Numbered from the stretch's first letter, positions 27,122 to 35,560 are shown. The stretch is DNA of 64,000 nucleotides from Lachnoanaerobaculum gingivalis (GCF_003862475.1 NZ_RRCO01000003.1:62001-126000), one strand, 5' to 3'. The notes: generated from the sequence alone by a model not told the origin. Program-made: numbers and translations.

Positions 27122-28357
27122 CTATAATACCGGAATAATAATTTCTACACGTCGATTCAATTGCTTTCCTTCAGCTGTCTCATTTGTCGCTACCGGTCTG
27201 CTTTCTCCGTATCCGTTTGTGGTAATGTTTGCTGTAACACCTGCAGATTGTAAATAATTCTTTACAGAATTTGCACGATTCTCTGAAAGTGTCAGGTTAT
27301 GTGCATCATCCGCATCAGAGTCGGTATGTCCGTCTATTTCAAAGTCAGTTATATTTGCCTCTATTAAAATCTTTGCAAGATTGTTCAAAGTTTCCTCAGC
27401 ATCAGGTCTTATATTATATTTGTCAACATCAAACAACACTCCCGAATCCAGAGTGATCATTATACTGTTTGCCTCTATTGCAGGCACTGCAGGAACCGCA
27501 CTGAGTAACGGTAGTTTATATGAGAAAACCAACGGCTTTGCATCAACTTCCTTTTCTTCACCCTTAAATGTAATAACGGCCTTTCCCTTACCGTCATTCT
27601 CTATTCCGAGACCTGTTTTCTTATTCTTATAGCTTCCGGATCCGTCACCGTTTACTTCAATATCCATATTTTGATCTCTATATATTACATGCTGAGCATC
27701 TACAGATATACTTAAATCGGTTTCCGACTTGGTATACAAACCTGTTCCGTCTGCATCTACCATTAAATTAATACCATATCTGTCATCTGAATAATTTCCG
27801 GACCCGTCTGCTTCCACTTGTAATGTAATTCCTTTATTAGAATCCAGATATTGTCCCGATCCGTCGGTTTCCCTTTGTATAGTAATTCCTTTTTCGCTGT
27901 CAATGTATTGCCCCGATCCGTCTCCTTCAGTCTGAACTGTAGTATTTCCGTCCGCATACTGTCCGGACCCGTTTTCACCCACCTGCACTGAGGTTGTACC
28001 TCTTATAATTTGGTCATTTTCAACTTTAACAGGTGTTACTGTAATACCGGGCACTGATGAAAGGCTTTTTGTAGCGTCCATCTTTATTTTTGCATCAGCA
28101 TTCTCATCTATCCCAAGAGGAGGTAATACTACAACCGGAACCTCAGGAATCTCTCCAAGTGCATATCCCGGAGCTTTTAATTCATCCTCATTTATCTTAC
28201 TCTCAGCTTTTGTAGTCTCTTCAGTAGTTTCTTCCTTTGATGACTCAACTACAGCGCTGCTGCTCTCTTTGTTTTCTGTTTTATCGGCGCCTTTTCCACA
28301 TCCGACAGCTAAAACACTGACAGCTAAGACACTTGCCAAAATAATTGATTTTTTCAT
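27122..28357 (-). CDS. Lipoprotein with repeat domain and OmpA-like peptidoglycan-binding domain
   Basis: 411 residues from the ATG at 28357, which has GGAGG 7 nt upstream. The lipobox is LAVGC after a short hydrophobic stretch. A Ser/Glu/Thr-rich linker follows, then at about 125-265 six to seven copies of a ~19-residue repeat around DGSGQY-D. The C-terminal 110 residues are an OmpA domain (FEIDGHTDSDADD, NLTLSENRANSV, GYGESRPVATN, RRVEI), which binds peptidoglycan. Likely a cell-envelope structural lipoprotein. OmpA domains are unusual in monoderm-type genomes. Confidence 0.88.
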   Translation of the reverse strand: MKKSIILASVLAVSVLAVGCGKGADKTENKESSSAVVESSKEETTEETTKAESKINEDELKAPGYALGEIPEVPVVVLPPLGIDENADAKIKMDATKSLSSVPGITVTPVKVENDQIIRGTTSVQVGENGSGQYADGNTTVQTEGDGSGQYIDSEKGITIQRETDGSGQYLDSNKGITLQVEADGSGNYSDDRYGINLMVDADGTGLYTKSETDLSISVDAQHVIYRDQNMDIEVNGDGSGSYKNKKTGLGIENDGKGKAVITFKGEEKEVDAKPLVFSYKLPLLSAVPAVPAIEANSIMITLDSGVLFDVDKYNIRPDAEETLNNLAKILIEANITDFEIDGHTDSDADDAHNLTLSENRANSVKNYLQSAGVTANITTNGYGESRPVATNETAEGKQLNRRVEIIIPVL

Positions 28358-28650
28358 AAACAAACCTCCATATCAATTTGAATTTTTAGTTTTAAACTTT
28401 AGAGATATTCAGATTTTCTCAACAATGCAATTGTACAATGTTTCATTTGCAAAATGAATTTACAAATTTTATAGGACGCCTTAATAATTTGATAATATTT
28501 CGGGATTTTAAAAATAAAAATGAGTTGAAAATACAACCGGATATAACTCCTTTACCGTTAAATACCCGGCTATGTGTGGAAAATAGTCGGTGCACCGACA
28601 TGTCATGATATTTAGAAATTTGTAGAATTTTTATATTACATCATTTAATT
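28358..28650. other. Intergenic region with degenerate copy of the Rpn leader
   Basis: Holds the OmpA-gene 5' region and, from about 28535, a decayed version of the hairpin and 14-bp palindrome (28586-28599) that recur before each Rpn unit. No ORF. Confidence 0.6.
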
Positions 28651-28875
28651 TTAATATTTTCCGTAATCATTTAAAAGATTATATTTCTTCAAAAACTCAT
28701 TGCGATATTTCTTATCTGTGTTTGCCTTTATTATTTTGTCCAGATCACCTTCCTTAGCAAGTATTGTATTTAACCTGCTTATTAAATCAGCACCTTCTTC
28801 TCTGCCTTTTTCTATTCCCTTTTCTATTCCTTTTTCTATCCCTCTGGCCTCAACTATATCCAATACTTCACACAT
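28651..28875 (-). CDS. Possible RpnS-like short protein from copy 1 (internal start)
   Basis: AAAGGAGG (28884-28891) stands 8 nt before ATG 28875, opening a 74-residue frame MCEVLDIVEAR-(GIEK)3-GREEGADL... to the stop. In known Rpn systems the separately translated C-terminal domain blocks the full-length nuclease. With its nuclease part lost, this copy would make only that domain. Confidence 0.5.
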   Translation of the reverse strand: MCEVLDIVEARGIEKGIEKGIEKGREEGADLISRLNTILAKEGDLDKIIKANTDKKYRNEFLKKYNLLNDYGKY

Positions 28876-29172
28876 ATTCACAACCTCCTTTGTATTTGCT
28901 TCATCTATGATTTCTTCAAACCTTTTATCGCCTGTCATTGCAGACATTAGCATTAGTAATTCCTCTATATGGCATATTGCCTTCTTATCTGCAACATAGT
29001 TCCTATTTACTCGCATTTGATGCAAATAATCTGCAAGTATCCAAAAGTCGCTTGTAAAAGAGTCTATTATTTCTCTGTCCAAATATGCTATCTCAAACAA
29101 ATTAATCTTATAGTCATTTACATATGGTTTCAATTTCTCATCAACATCTATTATTCCAAGCAGATTTTTGGG
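28651..29172 (-). pseudogene. Rpn-family gene copy 1, N-terminal nuclease part deleted
   Basis: Only the last ~170 codons remain, nearly identical to copies 2 and 3 (KPYVNDYKINLFEIAYLDRE onward). The upstream join at about 29172 fuses the middle of the gene to the intergenic leader, removing the ATG and the PD-(D/E)XK core. The GIEK repeat has 3 units. A TTG at 29133 and an internal ATG at 28875 with a perfect Shine-Dalgarno site remain, so a short C-terminal product may still be made. Confidence 0.8.
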
Positions 29173-29373
29173 ATATTTCAGAAGTATTAAATATAGCCGG
29201 GTATAATGCCCTTAATATTAAATACCCGGCTTTGTGTGGAAAATAGTCGGTGCACCGACATGTCATGATGTTTAGAACTTTGTAGAATTTTTAGAATACA
29301 CAGATTAGAAAGTTTACTTTCTATAAGAAAGAAGATATCAAACCAAACATCATGTAAAAAGTTTGATGATTCC

Positions 29374-29401
29374 ATTATACTAACTATTACTATATTGGCA
29401 A
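29374..29401 (-). promoter_or_regulatory. Promoter of Rpn unit 1
   Basis: TTGCCA (29396-29401), 16 bp, TATAAT (29374-29379) on the minus strand; the same sequence recurs before units 2 and 3. Confidence 0.65.
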
Positions 29402-29557
29402 TACCCGATACCACGTTCCGTTGTATTTGAATTAATTTTAGCATTTTAAATAAATTCATTTTGTAAAACTGTGCATATAGACTATTTTCTTATGTTGATA
29501 TTGCCATAAAAACAGCATTGAATTTTTACACTACATCATTTAATTTTAATATTTTCC

Positions 29558-29758
29558 TTAATCATTTAAAAGATTATATTTCTCTAAAAGCTCTTTGCGA
29601 TATTTCTTATCTGTATTTGCCTTTATTATCTTGTCCAGATCGCCTTCCTTAGCAAGTATTGTATTTAATCTGCTTATTAAATCAGCACCTTCTTCTCTGC
29701 CTTTTTCTATCCCTTTTTCTATTCCTCTGGCCTCAACTATATCCAATACTTCGCACAT
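29558..29758 (-). CDS. Possible RpnS-like internal product of copy 2
   Basis: AAGGAGG (29767-29773) lies 8 nt before ATG 29758 in the main reading frame, opening a 66-residue product with two GIEK repeats. Same layout as in copies 1 and 3. Confidence 0.5.
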   Translation of the reverse strand: MCEVLDIVEARGIEKGIEKGREEGADLISRLNTILAKEGDLDKIIKANTDKKYRKELLEKYNLLND

Positions 29759-30442
29759 ATTCATAACCTCCTTCGTATTTGCTTCATCTATAACCTCTTC
29801 AAACCTTTTATCGCCTGTCATTGCAGACATCAGCATTAGTAATTCCTCTATATGACCTATTGACTTCTTATCTGCAACATAGTTTCTGTTTACCTGCATT
29901 TGATACAAATAATCTGCAAGTATCCAAAAGTCGCTTGTAAAAGAGTCTATTATTTCTCTGTCCAAGTATGCTATCTCAAACAAATTAATCTTATAGTCAT
30001 TTACATATGGTTTCAATTCTTCATCTATATCTAATACTCCAAATAGATTCTTAGGGTATGTCCATTTTTTATCATAACCAAGATATAATACTAAGGTAAT
30101 TACAGGATATTTACTTTCACCATTACATTCTTTTCTGACCTGCCTTGTATACTCCAATCCGTCATATCCCACTACTCTAAGCGGCATAAATTTATCCGGA
30201 TTTGTCTGGTTCTCAATCCCAAACAGTGCTATATTAATCTGACTGTCTTTCCAGTATTTTGCAACATCCCTGTCTTGAATTCGTGCTCTTCCATCTATCT
30301 TTAATACACTGTCTGTAACGGTATCAAAAAGTGATTCTTCTTCCACTACTTTTTTCCCGCCAAACAACAATACATTTACTATATCTGAAAAAACATCATT
30401 GTGTCTTTCAAGCATTTTTTGGGTTATATCTTTTTCTTGCAT
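29558..30442 (-). CDS. Rpn-family PD-(D/E)XK nuclease, copy 2
   Basis: 294 residues. The N-terminal LFDTVTDSVLKIDGRARIQDRD and NIALFGIENQT hold the Asp and E-x-Q residues of the PD-(D/E)XK core used by recombination-promoting nucleases (PF12784-like). Residues 240-247 are two GIEK repeats, then a helical C-terminus ending YNLLND. ATG 30442 is preceded by AGGAGC. Likely a DNase toxin with phage-defence function and an intragenic antitoxin. It lacks the last four residues (YGKY) of copies 1 and 3. Confidence 0.8.
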   Translation of the reverse strand: MQEKDITQKMLERHNDVFSDIVNVLLFGGKKVVEEESLFDTVTDSVLKIDGRARIQDRDVAKYWKDSQINIALFGIENQTNPDKFMPLRVVGYDGLEYTRQVRKECNGESKYPVITLVLYLGYDKKWTYPKNLFGVLDIDEELKPYVNDYKINLFEIAYLDREIIDSFTSDFWILADYLYQMQVNRNYVADKKSIGHIEELLMLMSAMTGDKRFEEVIDEANTKEVMNMCEVLDIVEARGIEKGIEKGREEGADLISRLNTILAKEGDLDKIIKANTDKKYRKELLEKYNLLND

Positions 30443-30705
30443 ATCTGCTCCTTTATTATATCAGAGAATTATTTTTGATTCCATTGTCTTTAGAAGTTTT
30501 CAGAATTGATTTCAGAGGTATTAAATATAGCCGGGTATAATGCCCTTAATATAATACCCGGCTTTGTGTGGAAAATAGTCGGTGCACCGACATGTCATGA
30601 TGTTTAGAAATTTGTAGAATTTTTAGAATACACAGATTAGAAAGTTTACTTTCTATAAGAAAGAAGATATCAAACCAAACATCATGTAAAAAGTTTGATG
30701 ATTCC

Positions 30706-30733
30706 ATTATACTAACTATTACTATATTGGCAA
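30706..30733 (-). promoter_or_regulatory. Promoter of Rpn unit 2
   Basis: TTGCCA (30728-30733) and TATAAT (30706-30711) with 16-bp spacing, about 260 bp before the copy 2 start; the leader between contains two palindromes. Confidence 0.65.
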
Positions 30734-30877
30734 TATCTGATACCACGTTCCGTTGTATTTGGATTAATTTTAGCATTTTAAATAAATATCTTTTATAAAA
30801 CTGTGCATATAGACTATTTTCTTATGTTGATATTGCCATAAAAACAGCACCGAATTTTTACACTACATCATTTAATT

Positions 30878-31126
30878 TTAATATTTCCCGTAATCATTTA
30901 AAAGATTATATTTCTCTAAAAGTTCTTTGCGATATTTCTTATCTGTATTTGCCTTTATTATCTTATCCAGATTGCCCTCCTTAGCAAGTATTGTATTTAA
31001 TCTGCTTATTAAATCAGCACCTTCTTCTCTGCCTTTTTCTATCCCTTTTTCTATTCCTTTTTCTATTCCTTTTTCTATTCCTTTTTCTATTCCTCTGGCC
31101 TCAACTATATCCAATACTTCACACAT
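30878..31126 (-). CDS. Possible RpnS-like internal product of copy 3
   Basis: AAGGAGG (31135-31141) is 8 nt before ATG 31126, in frame, giving an 82-residue product with five GIEK repeats. Confidence 0.5.
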   Translation of the reverse strand: MCEVLDIVEARGIEKGIEKGIEKGIEKGIEKGREEGADLISRLNTILAKEGNLDKIIKANTDKKYRKELLEKYNLLNDYGKY

Positions 31127-31810
31127 ATTCATAACCTCCTTCTTATTTGCTTCATCTATAACCTCTTCAAACCTTTTATCGCCTGTCATTGCAGACATCA
31201 GCATTAGTAATTCCTCTATATGAGCTATTGACCTCTTATCTGCAACATAGTTTCTGTTTACCCGCATTTGATACAAATAATCTGCAAGTATCCAAAAATC
31301 ACTTGTAAAAGAGTCTATTATTTCTCTGTCCAAGTATGCTATCTCAAACAAATTGATCCTATAGTCATTTACATATGGTTTTAATTTCTCATCAACATCT
31401 ATTATTCCAAGCAGATTTTTGGGGTACAACCATTTCTGTTCAAAACCCAGATATAATACTAAAGAAATTACAGGATATTTTTTCTTATCAATATTTTCAT
31501 TTCTTGACTGTTTACCATATTCTGTACCATCATAACTTATGACTCTAAACGGCATTAATTTATTAGGGGTTGTTTGATTCTCTATTCCAAGCAGCGCTAT
31601 ATTAATCTGACTGTCTTTCCAATATTTTGCAATATCCCTATCTTGAATTCGTGCTCTTCCATCTATCTTTAATACACTGTCTGTAACGGTATCAAAAAGT
31701 GCTTCTTCTTCCACCACTTTCTTCCCGCCAAACAACAATACATTTACTATATCAGAAAAAACATCATTGTGTCTTTCAAGCATCTTTTGGGTTATATCTT
31801 TTTCTTGCAT
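30878..31810 (-). CDS. Rpn-family PD-(D/E)XK nuclease, copy 3
   Basis: 310 residues, nearly identical to copy 2 at both ends but clearly divergent in the middle (about 75-115: LMPFRVISYDGTEYGKQSRNEN versus FMPLRVVGYDGLEYTRQVRK). The core residues (DGRARIQDRD, LLGIENQT) are kept. It carries five GIEK repeats (240-259). ATG 31810 has GGAGC upstream. The central divergence between near-identical flanks suggests gene conversion or selection in the nuclease domain. Confidence 0.8.
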   Translation of the reverse strand: MQEKDITQKMLERHNDVFSDIVNVLLFGGKKVVEEEALFDTVTDSVLKIDGRARIQDRDIAKYWKDSQINIALLGIENQTTPNKLMPFRVISYDGTEYGKQSRNENIDKKKYPVISLVLYLGFEQKWLYPKNLLGIIDVDEKLKPYVNDYRINLFEIAYLDREIIDSFTSDFWILADYLYQMRVNRNYVADKRSIAHIEELLMLMSAMTGDKRFEEVIDEANKKEVMNMCEVLDIVEARGIEKGIEKGIEKGIEKGIEKGREEGADLISRLNTILAKEGNLDKIIKANTDKKYRKELLEKYNLLNDYGKY

Positions 31811-32073
31811 ATCCGCTCCTTTATTATATCAGAGAATTATTTTTGATTCCATTGTCTTTAGAAGTTTTCAGAATCGATTTCAGAAGTATTAAATATAGCC
31901 GGGTATAATGCCCTTAATATAATACCCGGCTTTGTGTGGAAAATAGTCGGTGCACCGACATGTCATGATGTTTAGAAATTTGTAGAATTTTTAGAATACA
32001 CAGATTAGAAAGTTTCCTTTCTATAAGAAAGAAGATATCAAACCAAACATCATGTAAAAAGTTTGACGATTCC

Positions 32074-32101
32074 ATTATACTAACTATTACTATATTGGCA
32101 A
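32074..32101 (-). promoter_or_regulatory. Promoter of Rpn unit 3
   Basis: TTGCCA (32096-32101) and TATAAT (32074-32079), 16 bp apart, as in units 1 and 2; about 260 bp upstream of the copy 3 ATG. Confidence 0.65.
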
Positions 32102-32277
32102 TACCTGATACCACGTTCCGTTGTATTTGAATTAATTTTAGCATTTTAAATAAATATCTCTTATAAAACTATGCATATCAGCGATTATCATGTAGTAATC
32201 TTGCCATAAAAATAGCTTTAAATTTCTACAGTACATCATTGAAATTTAATATTCCCCTCTCATTTACCATTATCTTT

Positions 32278-32604
32278 TCAATCCTCATCCAGAATTGATA
32301 AAAATTCCAATAATTTCTTTAATTTGTGACTGTTTAACCTTTTAACTCTGGCTATTATATTCGCTTTTATTTCATTACTTGCATTTTTTCTACTACCGGT
32401 GCTTATATAATGGTCTATCTTATCTTCAAGCAGTTCTTCTACCGGTATATCAAATTTATCGCTTATCTTTTGCAGTACACTCAAACTTACATTTGAATTT
32501 TTACCTTCATACTTACATACCGTTTGCTGCTTGACTCCGATAATATCACCAAATTCCTTTTGTGTCATTCCCCTGTGTAGCCTCAATTTACGTATACTAT
32601 TCAT
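32278..32604 (-). CDS. XRE-family DNA-binding regulator
   Basis: 108 residues from ATG 32604, with AGGAGG 7 nt upstream; an ATG at 32625 would sit before this ribosome site. The helix-turn-helix is RGMTQKEFGDIIGVKQQTVCKYE, followed by VSLSVLQKISDKFDIPVEELLED. The C-terminal 45 residues are basic and of unknown role. It is directly upstream of the Rpn array in the same direction and may regulate it or be independent. Confidence 0.85.
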   Translation of the reverse strand: MNSIRKLRLHRGMTQKEFGDIIGVKQQTVCKYEGKNSNVSLSVLQKISDKFDIPVEELLEDKIDHYISTGSRKNASNEIKANIIARVKRLNSHKLKKLLEFLSILDED

Positions 32605-32663
32605 AGTCACTCCTCCTGTCTTCATGTACGTCTCTTCGGTATTTCGTTGAACAACTTATATAA

Positions 32664-32692
32664 AGTATACTATAATGTATAAATTATCACAA
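32664..32692 (-). promoter_or_regulatory. Promoter of the XRE gene, TTGTGA-17-TATACT
   Basis: -35 TTGTGA (32687-32692) and -10 TATACT (32664-32669) with ideal spacing, 60 bp before the start codon. Confidence 0.6.
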
Positions 32693-32790
32693 TATTATAA
32701 CAAGAATTAATAATAAAGTTTATATTAACATTTTAATTTTTTTGTAAGGTATATATATTTTGCTGTAATATTTTTAAATATTTTATTACA

Positions 32791-32820
32791 TAAAAAAGAC
32801 CCAAGTTCTCACCCGGGTCT
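32791..32820 (-). terminator. Intrinsic terminator after the FMN-binding gene
   Basis: AGACCC/GGGTCT stem with a 12-nt loop, followed on the minus strand by six T, 12 bp after the stop at 32833. Confidence 0.8.
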
Positions 32821-32832
32821 ATTATAAATAGA

Positions 32833-33900
32833 TTATTCCATTGCACTTTCAAGCGCTTTTCCTACAGCTTTAATTATTCCTTTAGAACTGTGTGTAGCAC
32901 CACTTACAGTATCCACATCCAATGATTGTTTTTCTATGATTTCAGGAATCACATCCCTTGCATCTATTAAATACTCCTCATCATCCCCTGTATCAACTAT
33001 ATTTATTTCAGTGATTTCTCCATTAGCAATAGTTACAGATACCGTCATCTTTCCACTGTGACCTGTAGCACTTCCTTCATAAGTTCCGTCTTTGTATGAG
33101 GCATCTGATGAAACTGTGTTTTGAGTATTTTGCTCTTCCACAGCTTCTTCTCCATTCTTTCTTGCCGCTCTAAATCCGAATACAGCAAGGACTGCGTAAA
33201 TAATACAAATAAACACAACAAAGACTATACAAACAACTCTTTGTTTCTTATACTTTATAGCTCTCAAAACAAGGTAAACTACATATATAACAGCATAAAC
33301 CGTTAAATCAAACAGTGTATCCAAATGACCATAAAATATGGATATGCTGAATATCATTGCTATATGCAAAAACAGTAATCCATAGAATACATAGGACAGT
33401 TTTTGTAACGATTTCCACTTTTTAGGATTCATTCTTTTTCTTATAACCATAAATGAAGTTATTGTCAAAGGTATCAAAAGAATAATCATTATAAGTGAAA
33501 GTACTGCCGCAAGTATTTTCGGCGTATCCAATTCAGATGTTTTAGTAAAGAGTTTTACAAAATAATACTGCCCATATGCTATATTGTGAACCAAAGTGAA
33601 TAAAGCCGCAATAATTGCCATTTCACCTCTTGTACGTAGCAGTAATCCTCTCATTTTTGCAGCCGGACATACAGTTGCCACCATAACAAGGATAAAGAGA
33701 GCACCTGCCAATGTACCTCTCGCCAATATATTGTTTACAATATAATCAACTATAAAAGGCAAGCCTTTCTCAGGTGCAATTATAGTTAATATACTTATTA
33801 TAATAGTTACAATATAAAAATATGTTGCATGTTTTTTTATAGGCTTTTCTAAAAGTGCAAAAAAAGCCAATGCCAAAATAAGACATGCGACCAATCTCAT
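32833..33900 (-). CDS. Membrane protein with ferric-reductase-like core and FMN-binding domain
   Basis: 355 residues. Seven or eight membrane spans (1-245) contain His residues in LVHNIAYGQYY and LLFLHIAMIF that could bind haem b, as in MsrQ/YedZ-like proteins. An extracytoplasmic FMN-binding domain (PF04205-like) follows, ending DVDTVSGATHSSKGI; SGATHSS is the motif at which ApbE-type enzymes attach FMN covalently to Ser/Thr. It probably carries electrons across the membrane. Its ATG overlaps the stop of the Tp47-like gene (TAATG), so the two are co-translated. No apbE is in the window. Confidence 0.82.
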   Translation of the reverse strand: MRLVACLILALAFFALLEKPIKKHATYFYIVTIIISILTIIAPEKGLPFIVDYIVNNILARGTLAGALFILVMVATVCPAAKMRGLLLRTRGEMAIIAALFTLVHNIAYGQYYFVKLFTKTSELDTPKILAAVLSLIMIILLIPLTITSFMVIRKRMNPKKWKSLQKLSYVFYGLLFLHIAMIFSISIFYGHLDTLFDLTVYAVIYVVYLVLRAIKYKKQRVVCIVFVVFICIIYAVLAVFGFRAARKNGEEAVEEQNTQNTVSSDASYKDGTYEGSATGHSGKMTVSVTIANGEITEINIVDTGDDEEYLIDARDVIPEIIEKQSLDVDTVSGATHSSKGIIKAVGKALESAME

Positions 33901-35402
33901 TACTTCGTTACCTCAACTGTTAAATCAGGATATCCGTCAGCCTTAAGAACTACTGTATATGTTCCCGCATCTGCAAATACAGGCTCATCCTTACCGTCCG
34001 AACTGTATTTTGCATCCAAATTTATACTTCCATCTTCATTAAATGCAACTTTGCCAAACTTTCTGCCCTTGCCACCCTTGTACTCTGTATCATTCACCTT
34101 TGCATAAGTAATAGCACTTATATAATCCTTTACAGTAAGTCCTGCCTCATTTTCATCAAGTTTAAGAGCATTGTTCTCAAAGTGGAACTGTTCTGCATTC
34201 AAATTTGAATTTATAACTGCTGTAAAACTCAAATCAGCGTATTTATCATTTGTAAATATAAACTGATACTTGCCCGGTACAAGTTCCTTTGGAAGATTCA
34301 AAGTACCGTTATCTTCCTTTACGTTTGCTATATCAACATCTTTCTTCTTAGAAACTATTCTTCCGATACTGTACTTAGTATCATCTGAGGTTATTTCAAA
34401 CTTAATCTGTGAACCGTCTTTAGTGTAGTTAGCACTCTCATCACCCTTAATGCTGTAGTTCTCAGGTGCCAAAAGCTTGCAGAACAAATCTGTATCTACC
34501 TCTATATCATCGGCATCCTTAAGTAAGTATGTAATCTTTGAAATTGTCTGTCCCGGTAAATCCTGATAACGTATATATGCCTGTGCATTTCCATGATTCT
34601 CTGTAAACGGTGCTGCTGCAAATGCAAGCTCTGCAGGTGAAAGCCAGATATTCTCCAAATGTTCCATACCGTACTTCTTACCTTCTTTTGTTTCTATAAC
34701 AACACCTTGAACATTGTCAACTTCAACTTCCAAGTCCTTTATATCAATTTCATAATTTCCATAGTTTGAAGTAGTTGTAATTGTTGATTCCAAATTATTT
34801 TTAACAGTATTTCCGACTGTCTTTGAGAATGTACCGTCTGAGTTCAACACTTTATACTCTGCAGGTGTTTGATCTGTAGTTTCTTTAATTTCAGCTACAA
34901 ATGTAAGAAGAGGGTTAGTTGACTCTTTTTTCTCCTCTATTGCCTTCTTAGCATCTTCATAAAGTGACTTTGAAATAGCGATATTTACATCTTTTACTCC
35001 TGAAATTATTGAGCCGTCACCAACAACTTCCGATACCGCTGTTGTAAACTTTTCAACCTTTTTATTGGTTACTGAACTTACAGCATCATAATTTCCGTCA
35101 CTTCTTATGTCTGCCGCCGCATCCGGAGCATCAAGCTTTGCAGTAAGCTTCTCAGGATCGGCTTCAGGCTCTACATTATTTATCTCTCCATAGTAGTAGT
35201 CAGCATATGGAATGCTTATCTTTGCATAAACATAATTTTCATTTCCGATATCAGTCTTACTTTCCTTGCTTACTTCTGACTGACTTTCATTTTGTACTGA
35301 GCTACTCTCAGCTGTAGTAGCTGTATCAGCTGCTTTCCCACAACCTGTTACCATCAATGCAAATGCTGCCGGTGCCAATATAGATAGATATCTTTTTTTC
35401 AT
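33900..35402 (-). CDS. Tp47-like surface lipoprotein
   Basis: 500 residues. Signal with lipobox MVTGC, a Ser-rich linker, then YVYAKISIPYADYYYGE and GNYDAVSSVTN, which resemble the start of Treponema Tp47 (penicillin-binding lipoprotein), and a C-terminal GTYTVVLKADGYPDLTVEV like the last Tp47 domain. MEHLENIWLSPAEL is a further conserved-looking block. Coupled to a flavinylated membrane protein, it may be an outer partner in electron transfer or metal/haem reduction; that is inference. GGAGG precedes the ATG. Confidence 0.7.
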   Translation of the reverse strand: MKKRYLSILAPAAFALMVTGCGKAADTATTAESSSVQNESQSEVSKESKTDIGNENYVYAKISIPYADYYYGEINNVEPEADPEKLTAKLDAPDAAADIRSDGNYDAVSSVTNKKVEKFTTAVSEVVGDGSIISGVKDVNIAISKSLYEDAKKAIEEKKESTNPLLTFVAEIKETTDQTPAEYKVLNSDGTFSKTVGNTVKNNLESTITTTSNYGNYEIDIKDLEVEVDNVQGVVIETKEGKKYGMEHLENIWLSPAELAFAAAPFTENHGNAQAYIRYQDLPGQTISKITYLLKDADDIEVDTDLFCKLLAPENYSIKGDESANYTKDGSQIKFEITSDDTKYSIGRIVSKKKDVDIANVKEDNGTLNLPKELVPGKYQFIFTNDKYADLSFTAVINSNLNAEQFHFENNALKLDENEAGLTVKDYISAITYAKVNDTEYKGGKGRKFGKVAFNEDGSINLDAKYSSDGKDEPVFADAGTYTVVLKADGYPDLTVEVTK

Positions 35403-35516
35403 ATGTCCTCCATGAATATAAAATAAAATTAATTGTTTATAACGCTTTTTGTTAGTGCTACCTAACTCAATTACACAGTATTACATAAAAAAATATATCT
35501 GTCAATTAGTTTTTAT

Positions 35517-35550
35517 AAAAATTGATTCGGATAAATATCCGAACCAATTT
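35517..35550 (-). terminator. Intrinsic terminator after the Nudix gene
   Basis: A near-perfect stem (AAATTGGTTCGGATA against TATCCGAATCAATTT, one mismatch) about 10 bp after the stop, ending in TTTTTAT on the minus strand. Confidence 0.75.
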
Positions 35551-35560
35551 ATACTACATA

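Larger units (their letters stand above)
28540..32240. repeat. Tandem array of Rpn units (one partial, two full, one leader remnant)
   Basis: The perfect palindrome GTCGGTGCACCGAC recurs at 28586, 29246, 30578 and 31946, and a CCGGGTAT/ATACCCGG hairpin lies about 45 bp from the last three. Full units are 1332 and 1368 bp; the 36-bp difference equals three 12-bp GIEK repeats. Each unit is promoter, hairpin leader and Rpn gene. Homologous recombination between units explains both the copy number and the deleted first copy. Confidence 0.9.

Noticed and set aside
28586-31959. Regularly recurring palindromes as a CRISPR array
   Set aside because: Spacing is 0.66-1.37 kb and the interval is itself repeated gene sequence; there are no short unique spacers.
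29187-32144. Conserved ~76-90-codon minus-strand ORFs in the Rpn leaders
   Set aside because: They lie within the repeated leader, run through the hairpin and palindrome, lack ribosome sites and are conserved only because the unit is duplicated.
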